Assembly: GCA_007244375.1 (NCBI GenBank)
Contig: SCVW01000017.1
Span: 1-64,000 of the forward strand
From: Smithella sp.
Lineage (GTDB): Bacteria; Desulfobacterota; Syntrophia; Syntrophales; Smithellaceae
Direction: 5' to 3'
DNA length: 64,000 bases
The notes below the pieces were generated by a model. That model was not told where the DNA came from. It searched no databases and was given only the letters and a program-made list of their open reading frames with translations. How positions within the stretch are numbered: the stretch's first letter is position 1; each line of letters opens with the position of its first letter. The translations under genes and the position numbers were made by a program. Below are positions 25,624-34,291 of the stretch, piece after piece.

Positions 25624-26061
25624 ATGGAATTTGAACCGAAAATACTGGGCATTGCCTGTAACTGGTGTACCTATACGGGAGCGGATCTGGCCGGAACGAC
25701 CAGATTACAGTATCCTCAGAATTTACGGGTTGTTCGCGTCATGTGTTCCAGTCGCATCAATCCTTCATTTATCTTCCGTGCTTTTCAATTGGGAGCGGAC
25801 GGTGTACTGGTCGGTGGTTGTCATCCGGGTGATTGTCATTACAATACAGGTAATCTCTATGCACGCAGAAGACTGGCGGTGACCAGAAAAATACTGGAAT
25901 TTGCGGGCATCGAGCCGGGAAGATTTCGTGTAGAATGGATTTCCGCCTCCGAAGGTAATAAATTTGCCGAGGTTGTGACCGAATTTACCGAGCAGGTAAA
26001 AACTCTTGGTCCCCAGACTAAGTTTAAGATAGAACAACAGCCATCGTTGGAGAAGATATGA
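25624..26061 (+). CDS. flxD: FlxD/MvhD-type iron-sulfur subunit (cysteine form)
   Basis: 145 aa, closely related to the Sec-type protein at 16961: both start with PK(I/F)xxIxCNWCTYxGADLAG and share SRINP and HPGxCHY motifs. Here the conserved residue is cysteine (GGCHPGDCHY). The cysteines bind a [2Fe-2S] cluster that accepts electrons for HdrA. It follows GAAAGGAAA before the ATG, and its end overlaps the ATG of flxC by 4 bases, indicating translational coupling. Confidence 0.93.
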   Translation: MEFEPKILGIACNWCTYTGADLAGTTRLQYPQNLRVVRVMCSSRINPSFIFRAFQLGADGVLVGGCHPGDCHYNTGNLYARRRLAVTRKILEFAGIEPGRFRVEWISASEGNKFAEVVTEFTEQVKTLGPQTKFKIEQQPSLEKI

Positions 26062-26924
26062 GCATCAATTTCAAGCAGATTGAAGATAAATTAAAAACCG
26101 AAGCCAAAAAACTGCTGGAAGGAGGCAAGGTAAGCATCGTGCTGGCCTATGGAAAGGGCTATGATGAAAAACATCCCATGCCCTATGTTGCCAGAAAAAT
26201 GTCCGATGTCGAAAATATGGTTTTCAACGAATTCTGCACAGCCAACATGGCGCGTTATCTGGTTCGCTATCCGCGCGGAACAAAAATCGCCATTGCCGTC
26301 AAACCGGCGGACAGCCGCGCCGTTATTCAGTTGATTCAGGAAGAGAAGATCAAGCGGGAAGACCTCGTCATTCTGGGCATTCCGGTTTACGGTATGAAAA
26401 ATTTCAAAACCGGCGAGACTATTGACAGCAAAACCACCTGCGGAAGGTATAATCCGGTTATTTATGATACGCTGCTGGGCGAAGAAGTGCATGGACAGCC
26501 GGTTGTTTCACCGTATGATGTTCTTGCCGAGTATGAAAAAATGGATAAAGACGCTCGCTGGGCGTTCTGGAAAAAGGAACTGGATCGCTGCATCCGCTGC
26601 TATGCCTGCCGCAAGGCTTGTCCAATGTGCTACTGTGATCCTTGCTTTATCGATCAGAACAAGCCCAAGTGGGGTGAAAAGTCACCGGAATCGCATGGCA
26701 ACCTCATGTATCATCTGACTCGGTTTCATCATCTAGCCGGTCGCTGTGTTGATTGCGGAGAATGTTCTCGCGCCTGCCCCGTGGATATTCCGCTTTATCT
26801 GTTCCACAAGAAGGTGGCAAAGGAATGCGAGGAAATGTTCGGTCAGGCCGCGGGGATGAAGATTGAAGACAAGCCTGCGCTGGTTAATTTCCGCGTGGAC
26901 GATTCCGATAAAATTCTGGAGTAA
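26058..26924 (+). CDS. flxC: FlxC-type iron-sulfur protein
   Basis: 288 aa. FrhB/FdhB-like N-terminal part (KVSIVLAYGKGYDEKHP) and two C-terminal ferredoxin-type clusters, CIRCYACRKACPMCYCDPC and CVDCGECSRACPVDIP. It starts inside the last codons of flxD (ATGA overlap) and ends 6 bases before flxB. It should bridge the NADH-oxidising module to HdrA via FlxD. It is shorter than the first-cluster copy and lacks that protein's GCTTRS and DNCRTC cysteines in recognisable form, so the two copies may bind different numbers of clusters. Confidence 0.88.
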   Translation: MSINFKQIEDKLKTEAKKLLEGGKVSIVLAYGKGYDEKHPMPYVARKMSDVENMVFNEFCTANMARYLVRYPRGTKIAIAVKPADSRAVIQLIQEEKIKREDLVILGIPVYGMKNFKTGETIDSKTTCGRYNPVIYDTLLGEEVHGQPVVSPYDVLAEYEKMDKDARWAFWKKELDRCIRCYACRKACPMCYCDPCFIDQNKPKWGEKSPESHGNLMYHLTRFHHLAGRCVDCGECSRACPVDIPLYLFHKKVAKECEEMFGQAAGMKIEDKPALVNFRVDDSDKILE

Positions 26925-26930
26925 CGAAGA

Positions 26931-27965
26931 ATGAAGAAAACAAACTTCCAAGACATATCCGATCTGGCCGCACAATTGATGGGAAAAGGAACGCTGGTTG
27001 CGCCCGTCAAGGAAGTGGCAGGATTTAATTTCCGCGAGATTTCCGATGCCAAACAGGTGGACTTAAATTTCTATAATACGCTGATGAGTCCCAAATCGGC
27101 TTTTTTCCCACATACCGAAGATTTTGTGCGCTATGATAAAAATAAATTCGTACTGGATGCCCAGTGCGTGGAATTAAATTTGAAGCCGGTTTTTCTTTTC
27201 GGTGTCCGTCCCTGCGACGCGAAAAGTTTTGAAATCATGGACATTCATTTTTCCGGCACGGGCGCGGTGGATCCCTATTGGAAGAAAAGAAGAGAAGCGA
27301 CGACCATTTTCGGTTACGCTTTTGATCCGAACACGCCCGCTGACGGAGCGGATTTCTATTCAACTTTGAATATCGGCGCTGCAGATCCGGAAGGCAGTGA
27401 CATCTTTATGATGAAAAAAGGCGATGAACTGCTCTTACAAGCTGTCACGCCAAAGGGCGAAACTCTGCTTTCATCGTTGAGTTCACTTGTCGACGCTTCA
27501 AAAGATGATGAAAAATACTTCGATGACACCATTGCAGCGGGGCATTCCTTCAAAACCCGCTTTACCTGCGTCGATGAAAAAGTCATTGCGAAGAAACTGG
27601 AAGATATTTTTCTTAAGACGGAATTCTGGGAAAAAATTTCCGATGCGTGCTTGAGCTGTGGCGCCTGCACCTTTGTCTGTCCGACCTGCTACTGCTTTGA
27701 TATCTGCGATGAAACGTTGTTCAGCAAGGGAGTCCGCCGCCGCGTCTGGGATGCCTGCATGTTTACGGATTTCACGCTGGAGGCCAGCGGTCATAATCCC
27801 CGCACGAAAGTTTATCAGCGCCTGCGCCAGAAAATCTGTCACAAATATTCATTCCACGTCCGGAAATACGGCGTGATTTCCTGTGTCGGCTGCGGCCGCT
27901 GCACGCGCAACTGTCCGGTGAATATCGATATTTTCTCGATTGTGGATCAGGCTTTAAAAGAATAA
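26931..27965 (+). CDS. flxB: FlxB-type iron-sulfur protein
   Basis: 344 aa. N-terminal AsrA-like region with FFPHTEDFVRYD and FGVRPCDAKS, C-terminal ferredoxin motifs CLSCGACTFVCPTCYC and CVGCGRCTRNCPVNID. Electron relay between FlxA and the rest of the complex. ATG follows GTAACGAAGA only weakly, but tight spacing after flxC (6 bases) supports it by coupling. Its paralog is at 20056. Confidence 0.9.
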   Translation: MKKTNFQDISDLAAQLMGKGTLVAPVKEVAGFNFREISDAKQVDLNFYNTLMSPKSAFFPHTEDFVRYDKNKFVLDAQCVELNLKPVFLFGVRPCDAKSFEIMDIHFSGTGAVDPYWKKRREATTIFGYAFDPNTPADGADFYSTLNIGAADPEGSDIFMMKKGDELLLQAVTPKGETLLSSLSSLVDASKDDEKYFDDTIAAGHSFKTRFTCVDEKVIAKKLEDIFLKTEFWEKISDACLSCGACTFVCPTCYCFDICDETLFSKGVRRRVWDACMFTDFTLEASGHNPRTKVYQRLRQKICHKYSFHVRKYGVISCVGCGRCTRNCPVNIDIFSIVDQALKE

Positions 27966-28002
27966 CTTTAAAAGTGAAAGAAATAATTATTTGAGGATCA
28001 AT

Positions 28003-28863
28003 ATGTGTTCGAATAATCCATACATTCCCATGCCGGTGGAAATCATCAAAATCATCGATGAAGTGGATACCCACGACATCAAATCGTTTCGCTTGAAATT
28101 TCTGAGTAAAGAAGATGAAGCGAAATTTAAATATCTGCCCGGACAATTTTCCGAACTCTCCGTTTACGGCAAAGGCGAATCCCCCATCGGTATCGCTTCT
28201 TCACCCACGGAAGAAGGTTATGTGGAATTCACAGTGCAGCGGGCGGGCACCATCCAGTCGGGATTGGTCACGGCGGCCCTGCATGACATGAACGAAGGCG
28301 CGAAAATCGGCCTGCGTGGACCGCTGGGCAATTCCTGGCCGATTGAATTTCTGGAGAAGAAGAACATCGTGGTCGTGGGCGGAGGCTTTGCCTTCACTAC
28401 TTTGCGTTCTTTAATCAATTACATGCTACACAAGGACAACCGTTCACGCTTCGGCGAAATTACGGTGATTTACGGCGCGAGAACACCAGGCCTGCTCTTG
28501 TATAAGGACGAATTGGCCGTCTGGGAAAAAAGAGACGACATCAAAACCATCATCACTGTGGACAAGGGTGATGAAACATGGAAGGGCAGGGAAGGTTTTG
28601 TTCCTGCCGTCTGCAAGGATGTCGCTCCTTCACCGAAAAATGCCGTGGCTGTCATTTGCGGTCCGCCGATTATGATAAAATTTACTCTGCCTGTATTTTT
28701 CGATCTGGGTTTTTCCAAAGAAAATATTTTGACATCACTGGAAATGCGCATGAAATGCGGTATCGGCAAATGCGGTCGCTGCAATGTCGGCTATAAATAT
28801 GTCTGCTCCGACGGTCCTGTATTTTCTCTGGCCGAACTTGATGAGTTGCCAAGAGATTTTTAG
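28003..28863 (+). CDS. flxA: FlxA-type FAD/NAD-binding oxidoreductase
   Basis: 286 aa. FAD barrel with PGQFSELSVYGKGESPIGI, nucleotide-binding VVGGGFAFTTLRSL and [2Fe-2S] motif CGIGKCGRCNVGYKYVC. Very similar to the protein at 21093 over its whole length. It is the likely NADH dehydrogenase subunit of the second Flx-Hdr complex. ATG at 28003 follows TTGAGGATC; an upstream TTG at 27991 overlaps that ribosome site and is unlikely. Last gene of the cluster, followed by about 590 noncoding bases. Confidence 0.92.
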   Translation: MCSNNPYIPMPVEIIKIIDEVDTHDIKSFRLKFLSKEDEAKFKYLPGQFSELSVYGKGESPIGIASSPTEEGYVEFTVQRAGTIQSGLVTAALHDMNEGAKIGLRGPLGNSWPIEFLEKKNIVVVGGGFAFTTLRSLINYMLHKDNRSRFGEITVIYGARTPGLLLYKDELAVWEKRDDIKTIITVDKGDETWKGREGFVPAVCKDVAPSPKNAVAVICGPPIMIKFTLPVFFDLGFSKENILTSLEMRMKCGIGKCGRCNVGYKYVCSDGPVFSLAELDELPRDF

Positions 28864-29451
28864 CCGATAATTAAAATGTATTTAAGAAAATATATCGGTA
28901 AAGCGTTTTCTTTCTCGAAACAGTTCTGTCTTTTATGTTGGAATTATCCTTCTGTAGTGTAATTTTTAAAAGATAAAGAGTGATTAAAGAAGAAAACCGT
29001 TTTTTTGTAGAAATTAAAAAATTCATCTATTCAACTACCTTTGGAAATATATTTAATCAAATTCATAATTGGCCAATATTTTCTTGACAGATGCGATTTA
29101 AATAATTATAAAAACTGCGTAAATAAATCTTATCAAATTTATTATTTTAGCATTGCCGCAGATATTCTCCGTAAGAAATGAAGTCAGTTTGATGTAAACG
29201 GACAACAAAAAGACTGGATTAAAACGGAGATTAAGCGAATCAATAGGTTAAGCGTTTGCGATAAGAAGGTTTTTGTTTATTTCCTCTCTCAATGAATGGG
29301 GAGGGAATTTATTCTAATCTTAGAAAAAATTGCTAAATCTTTTTCGTTTTTTGATCTTTTGGATCTGTGACGTCGGAATTGCTCTATCAAGCATAGGTAT
29401 ATTCAAAACAATTAATTTGTACGTAAAAAGATTTAAATATTGGACGGGAAA
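28864..29451. other. Intergenic region separating Flx-Hdr and ole/fatty-acid clusters
   Basis: About 590 AT-rich bases without a credible gene. It contains a strong promoter candidate (29084-29112), leaving a leader of about 330 bases before the first cluster gene. I saw no known riboswitch pattern. Confidence 0.6.
29084..29112 (+). promoter_or_regulatory. Sigma-70-type promoter for the ole/fatty-acid cluster
   Basis: TTGACA, a 17-base spacer and TATAAA: a perfect -35 and a -10 with one mismatch. It is the best promoter match upstream of the ketosynthase gene, which starts about 340 bases later. Confidence 0.65.
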
Positions 29452-30696
29452 ATGTCTACAAGTAGTAATCAAAATGCTAGAGTTGTTATTACGGGTGTCG
29501 GACTTACTGCACCTAATGCCAATAACCTGAAAGAATTTCGCGAGGCGCTTCTGACACAGAAATCTGGAATTACCCATATGGACGTTCGTTATATGGGCAA
29601 AGTTGCGGCGGGTAACTGTAATTTTGATGAAAATTTGTATCAAAAGAAAAAAATGCGCCGGCGGGGTACCCGGGCAGGTTCGATTTCAATTTATTGTGCA
29701 CACGAGGCATTAAAAGATAGCGGTTTATCCATAGATTCAGTGGTAAAAGACAGAACAGGTATATATCTTGGAATTACCGAACATGGTAATGTGGAAACTG
29801 AAAATGAAATATATGAGCTTCATCAAAATAATCTTGATGCCAGTCTATGGTCGCATCACCATAATCCGAGAACTGTGGCTAATACGCCTGCCGGTGAAGT
29901 CAGCTTAAATATGGGGATAACGGGGCCGGCTTACACCATTGGTGCCGCCTGTGCCGCAGGGAATATCGGTATTATCCATGGTATGCAAATGCTGCAACTT
30001 AACGAAGTTGATTTGGCTTTAGCGGGCGGGATTTCTGAAAGTACGGGCACTTTCGGAATATTTGCCGGCTTTAAGAGTCAGGGAGCGCTGGGTTTTCATG
30101 ATGACCCGATAAAAGCCAGTCGCCCACTGGATATAAACCGCAATGGGATTGTTGTTTCGGAAGGTGGGGCTATTTTCGTTCTGGAAAGATTGGAGGATGC
30201 CTTGAAACGAGAGGCAAAAATTTATGGCGAAATAATCGGCTATCATATCAATTCCGATGCCGTGGATTTTGTCCTGCCTGATACTCAAAGACAGATTCAG
30301 TGCATGAAAACGGCAATAAACAAGGCAAATATTACGGCTAATGATATTGATATAGTTAATCTTCATGCTACAGGTACAATATCCGGAGATTTAAATGAAT
30401 GCGAAGCAGTAAAAGCGATTTTTGAACAATCCGAAAATACGTATATTAATTGTACCAAAGGATTTATTGGTCATGCAATGGGTGCCGCCGGAGCGTTGGA
30501 ACTTGCGGGGAATTTACCCAGCTTTAAAGATAATAAAATTCATTCATGTAAATATATCGAAAATGTTGATCCTAACTGCTGCTTGAAAAATTTAGTGAAT
30601 GGTGATCCCATTGAAAAAAAAGTTAACATTATATTATCTAATTCCTTTGGTATGCTGGGAATTAATTCCGTCATAATAATAAAAAAGTATAAATAA
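29452..30696 (+). CDS. Beta-ketoacyl-ACP synthase, FabF-like
   Basis: 414 aa with the complete condensing-enzyme triad: C167 in GAACAAGN, histidine in NLHATGT and histidine in KGFIGHAMGAAGALE with the preceding lysine. It extends an acyl-ACP by two carbons with malonyl-ACP. It differs from housekeeping FabF in many positions and sits next to its own ACP, so it probably belongs to a dedicated pathway and not primary lipid synthesis. ATG at 29452 follows GACGGGA; TTG 29440 lacks a ribosome site. It opens the long collinear run ACP, CrtI-like, oleABCD, CrtI-like, FabG, FabZ, FabI. Confidence 0.92.
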   Translation: MSTSSNQNARVVITGVGLTAPNANNLKEFREALLTQKSGITHMDVRYMGKVAAGNCNFDENLYQKKKMRRRGTRAGSISIYCAHEALKDSGLSIDSVVKDRTGIYLGITEHGNVETENEIYELHQNNLDASLWSHHHNPRTVANTPAGEVSLNMGITGPAYTIGAACAAGNIGIIHGMQMLQLNEVDLALAGGISESTGTFGIFAGFKSQGALGFHDDPIKASRPLDINRNGIVVSEGGAIFVLERLEDALKREAKIYGEIIGYHINSDAVDFVLPDTQRQIQCMKTAINKANITANDIDIVNLHATGTISGDLNECEAVKAIFEQSENTYINCTKGFIGHAMGAAGALELAGNLPSFKDNKIHSCKYIENVDPNCCLKNLVNGDPIEKKVNIILSNSFGMLGINSVIIIKKYK

Positions 30697-30721
30697 TAAA
30701 TTCTTTGCGAGGGGGAGCAAA

Positions 30722-30967
30722 GTGGACGAAAAGGCCGTGAGACAAAAAATCATTGATATTATCGCTGAAATTGCCATTGATGAAGATCTTTCAAATCTGG
30801 ATGACAACGTAAAACTACGGGATCAACTTGATTTGGATTCAATGGATTTTCTGGATGTGGTAATGGAATTAAAAAAGCGATACAAAATTGAAGTGCCTAC
30901 GGAGGATTATCCTAAGCTGGCAACATTGAAAAGCTGTATTGAATATCTGGGCCCAAGTTTTCATTAA
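30722..30967 (+). CDS. Acyl carrier protein (cluster-dedicated)
   Basis: 81 aa, acidic, with the phosphopantetheine attachment serine S40 in LDLDSMDFLD. It would carry the growing acyl chain for the neighbouring condensing, reducing and dehydrating enzymes. GTG start follows GAGGGGGAG. It lies 25 bases after the ketosynthase gene and 7 before the first CrtI-like gene. No phosphopantetheinyl transferase is in the window, so it must rely on a general one. Confidence 0.95.
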   Translation: MDEKAVRQKIIDIIAEIAIDEDLSNLDDNVKLRDQLDLDSMDFLDVVMELKKRYKIEVPTEDYPKLATLKSCIEYLGPSFH

Positions 30968-30974
30968 ATTCATA

Positions 30975-32360
30975 ATGAATATTTATGATACTTTGATAAT
31001 AGGTGCGGGTATGTCCGGTCTGGCAGCCGGAATAAGGCTGGCGATGTTTGATCAAAAGGTATGTATTCTGGAAAGGCATAAAGTACCCGGGGGGCTTAAT
31101 TCCTATTATGAACGTAAAGGAAGAAAACTTGATGTCGGGCTTCATGCCATGACTAATTTTGCCCGCCGGGGTGAAAGAGGACGGCCATTAACCAAATTAC
31201 TCAAACAATTAAGAATACCTTACGAAAAGCTGGAATTATCGCAACAAAATTTTTCAAAAATTTTGTTTCCTGACAATAGCATATCTTTCTCCAATGATCC
31301 GCAGTTACTTATAGAAGAAATAGAAAGAAATTTCCCTCAACAAAAAGATAATTTTGCAAGACTTCTTAAACTGGTTACAGATTTTGACGATGTTAATTTG
31401 AATAATAAGCAGCAGAGCGCTAAAAAAAAAGTCAGAGAAATTATTTCTGATGAACGTTTGCTGGAAATGATTTTTTGTCCTTTGCTGATTTATGGAAGCG
31501 CATGGGAAAATGACATGGATTTTTCCCAATTTGTCATAATGTTTAAAAGTATTTATCTGGAAGGTTTTAGCCGTCCTAAAAACGGAGTGCGTACAATAAT
31601 AAATCTTCTTCTTGAAAAATTTACACAACTGGGAGGAGAATTACGTCTCGGGACGGGTGTTAAAACGATAGATGTTGAAAAAGGGGCAGTTGCAGGTGTT
31701 ACGTTGGATTCCGGAGAAAAAATTCAGTCTTCCAGAATTTTGTCGTCAATTGGTTTACCGGAGACGATGAGCATTGTTTCGGAGGGAAGGGAATCTGCTG
31801 TTGTCGGCAACATGAGTTTTACAGAGACGATTTTGTTTTTTGATAAAAAACCCGGTGATAAGGAAATCAAAGAAACTATTATTTTTTACAACGAAAATGA
31901 TAAATATGATTATAAACGACCGCAAACTCTTTACGATTATCGCAGTGCAGTAATTTGTTTTCCTAATAATTTTGTGTGTGATGACTATGAAGAAGGAATA
32001 ATTCGAGTTACTTTTATTGCCAATTCTGAAAAGTGGAATGAATTGGATAAAAAAACGTATCTTCAAAACAAACAAGAAGTACGCGATAAAGCGCTGGCAT
32101 TAGTTGCCCGATTATTTCCTGAATTTCAGGCCAACTTACTTTATCATGACGTCTTTACGCCTATAACTATTACGCGCTTTACCGGTCACTTCGATGGTGC
32201 TGTTTACGGAACTACTCAGAAAGCCAGAGATGGCAGAACCGGCATTAAAAATCTTTTTATCTGCGGTACTGATCAGGGCTTTTTGGGTATAGTAGGAGCT
32301 ATGTTGAGTGGAATTTCCATGGCGAATCTTCATTGTCTGATGAAGGGAGAGAAAGCATGA
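30975..32360 (+). CDS. Phytoene-desaturase-like FAD oxidoreductase (CrtI family), copy 1
   Basis: 461 aa. N-terminal Rossmann FAD site IIGAGMSGLAAGIRL and the following ERHKVPGGLNSYY; C-terminal flavin-binding segment ICGTDQGFLGIVGAM. Family members desaturate, isomerise or saturate conjugated isoprenoids and related long chains. Here no carotenoid genes are near; neighbours are fatty-acid and ole genes, so the substrate is more likely an acyl-ACP or hydrocarbon chain (inference). ATG 30975 is internal to a longer frame from TTG 30939 that overlaps the ACP gene; neither has a good ribosome site, so coupling with the ACP gene is likely. ATGA overlap with oleA. Confidence 0.88.
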   Translation: MNIYDTLIIGAGMSGLAAGIRLAMFDQKVCILERHKVPGGLNSYYERKGRKLDVGLHAMTNFARRGERGRPLTKLLKQLRIPYEKLELSQQNFSKILFPDNSISFSNDPQLLIEEIERNFPQQKDNFARLLKLVTDFDDVNLNNKQQSAKKKVREIISDERLLEMIFCPLLIYGSAWENDMDFSQFVIMFKSIYLEGFSRPKNGVRTIINLLLEKFTQLGGELRLGTGVKTIDVEKGAVAGVTLDSGEKIQSSRILSSIGLPETMSIVSEGRESAVVGNMSFTETILFFDKKPGDKEIKETIIFYNENDKYDYKRPQTLYDYRSAVICFPNNFVCDDYEEGIIRVTFIANSEKWNELDKKTYLQNKQEVRDKALALVARLFPEFQANLLYHDVFTPITITRFTGHFDGAVYGTTQKARDGRTGIKNLFICGTDQGFLGIVGAMLSGISMANLHCLMKGEKA

Positions 32361-33388
32361 GATTTAAAAACGTTGTTATTTCTTCATTTGCCTATTATCT
32401 TCCCGAGCAAATAGTCACTTCGGAGGAAATCGAAAACAGGCTTGCTCCAGTATATAAACGTCTCAGACTTCCCACGGGTAGAATAGAATTGATGACGGGA
32501 ATTAAAGAACGACGTTTCTGGCCTCCGGGCACAAGGCCCAGCGATTTATCCACGCAGGCGGCCAGAAATTTATTTAAAAAAAATACTGTTAAGCCGGAAA
32601 ATATTGATCTTTTAATTCATGCCTCTGTGTGTCGTGATTTTCTTGAACCTCCGACATCATCAATTGTTCACCATAACCTGGGACTGCAACCGGAAACAAT
32701 TATTTTCGATCTTTCCAATGCGTGTCTCGGTGTAATGAGCTCTATTGTGGTTGCTGCCAATATGATTGAAAGTAATGTAATTAAACATGCTCTCATCGTG
32801 TCCGGTGAAAACGGCAGCCCGCTGCTGTTTCAGACAATAGAACGTTTGTTACAAGATGATGGTCTTACAAGGAAAAGTATAAAAAAATACATTGCTAATT
32901 TAACAATCGGTTCTGCCGCTGTCGCCTACACGATTTCGCATAAAGATTACGTTTCTGACGGTCATTTGCTTTTGGGTGGAGCATCCCTTGCCGATTCTTC
33001 GGCTAATGTTCTCTGTCACGGTGACGGCAATACCTTAGCGCTGATGATGGAAACCGATTCTGAAGAGCTGATGCAATCAGGTGTGGCTCTGGCCAAGGAA
33101 ACATGGAAAAAAACAAAGCGGGAACTTAAATGGACCAACGAAGATGTTGATTGCTTTGTCGGTCATCAGGTCGGGGTGGCACATGAAACTCTTTTGAAAC
33201 AGATATTACAACTCGAGGATTGTCCTACCTTCACCACGTATGAATATCTGGGAAACACCGGAGCATCGGCCCTACCTGTCACACTCAATATTTTTGAAGA
33301 ACAAAAAGGTATTCCCAGGGGAAGCAACGTTGCTTTGCTGGGAATCGGCTCCGGCCTTAATTCAATAATGCTGGGGGTAAAGTGGTAA
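32357..33388 (+). CDS. oleA: OleA, head-to-head acyl condensing enzyme
   Basis: 343 aa thiolase-fold enzyme of the FabH/OleA group. Visible catalytic set: C123 in LSNACLGVMSS, H270 in VGHQVGVAHE, N300 in YLGNTGAS, plus E97 in FLEPPTSS at the place of the OleA glutamate base. OleA joins two activated fatty acids head to head to a 2-alkyl-3-keto acid. Association with oleB, oleC and oleD directly downstream makes OleA much more likely than FabH. ATG 32357 overlaps the previous stop by 4 bases and follows GAAGGGAGAG. The N-terminus is somewhat longer than FabH, as in other OleA proteins. Confidence 0.92.
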   Translation: MRFKNVVISSFAYYLPEQIVTSEEIENRLAPVYKRLRLPTGRIELMTGIKERRFWPPGTRPSDLSTQAARNLFKKNTVKPENIDLLIHASVCRDFLEPPTSSIVHHNLGLQPETIIFDLSNACLGVMSSIVVAANMIESNVIKHALIVSGENGSPLLFQTIERLLQDDGLTRKSIKKYIANLTIGSAAVAYTISHKDYVSDGHLLLGGASLADSSANVLCHGDGNTLALMMETDSEELMQSGVALAKETWKKTKRELKWTNEDVDCFVGHQVGVAHETLLKQILQLEDCPTFTTYEYLGNTGASALPVTLNIFEEQKGIPRGSNVALLGIGSGLNSIMLGVKW

Positions 33389-34242
33389 GACCGGACTGGT
33401 TGAATAAATTATATTCATTCAAATCGAATTTTCACAAACTGAAAAACAATATCTTCATGCATTATATCGATGAGGGTCAGGGCATCCCGATAATAATGCT
33501 TCACGGCAATCCTACATGGTCTTTTTATTATAGAAATCTGATTGTCGCGTTTTCCTCTTCCTGCCGAGTAATTGCTCCGGATCATATCGGCTGCGGTCTT
33601 TCGGATAAACCACAGGATTATGAATATACTTTAAAGCAGCATATCGATAATCTGGAGACGCTTGTTCTGCATTTAGGATTAAAAGATTTTGTCCTTGTTG
33701 TTCATGACTGGGGTGGTGCTATCGGTTTCGGACTTTTGGAGCGGCATCCCGATTTGGTCAAAAAAATAGTTATTCTCAATTCAGCTGCCTACACATCCAA
33801 GGTTATTGCCTTCCGGATAAATATGTGCCGTATTCCTATTTTGGCCGAACAGGTGATTCGCCGGTTAAACGGATTTGCACTTGTAGCTACTTATATGGCA
33901 GTGGCCCAAAAAATGTCACCGGAAATAAGAAAAGGATACCTTTATCCTTATGACAATTATAATAATCGCATTGCCATAGCGCGGTTTGTTGCTGATATTC
34001 CCATGAATCCCAATCACCGTAGTTATCAGACGTTAAAGAACATTGAACTATCACTGGTACAACATCATTGCCCTTGTCTTATTCTTTGGGGGAAACGTGA
34101 TTTTTGTTTTCACGATTATTTTCTAAATCGCTGGATGGAAATTTATCCTCACGCTACAGTAAGAACATTTGAATCAGCCGGACATTATGTGCTGGAAGAT
34201 GCGGGTGAGGAAGTAATTAAAGAATTGAAAAAGTTTCTATAA
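33382..34242 (+). CDS. oleB: OleB, alpha/beta hydrolase (beta-lactone decarboxylase)
   Basis: 286 aa of the haloalkane-dehalogenase-like subfamily: oxyanion region HGNPTWSFYYRN, nucleophile D109 in VVHDWGGAIGFG (aspartate, not serine), acid region WGKRDFCF and base H268 in SAGHYVLED. OleB removes carbon dioxide from the cis-beta-lactone made by OleC to give the final olefin. GTG start overlaps the end of oleA by 7 bases. The HGNPTWS and HDWGG motifs are those expected for OleB. Confidence 0.9.
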   Translation: MVRPDWLNKLYSFKSNFHKLKNNIFMHYIDEGQGIPIIMLHGNPTWSFYYRNLIVAFSSSCRVIAPDHIGCGLSDKPQDYEYTLKQHIDNLETLVLHLGLKDFVLVVHDWGGAIGFGLLERHPDLVKKIVILNSAAYTSKVIAFRINMCRIPILAEQVIRRLNGFALVATYMAVAQKMSPEIRKGYLYPYDNYNNRIAIARFVADIPMNPNHRSYQTLKNIELSLVQHHCPCLILWGKRDFCFHDYFLNRWMEIYPHATVRTFESAGHYVLEDAGEEVIKELKKFL

Positions 34243-34291
34243 TTTGTTTTATAGCGATATTAAAAATAATTACGGTGAGAAACTGTCAATC

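Noticed and set aside
33382-34242. Haloalkane dehalogenase for the hydrolase between oleA and oleC
   Set aside because: The aspartate nucleophile and motifs fit that family, but OleB belongs to the same subfamily and the oleA-B-C-D order is decisive.
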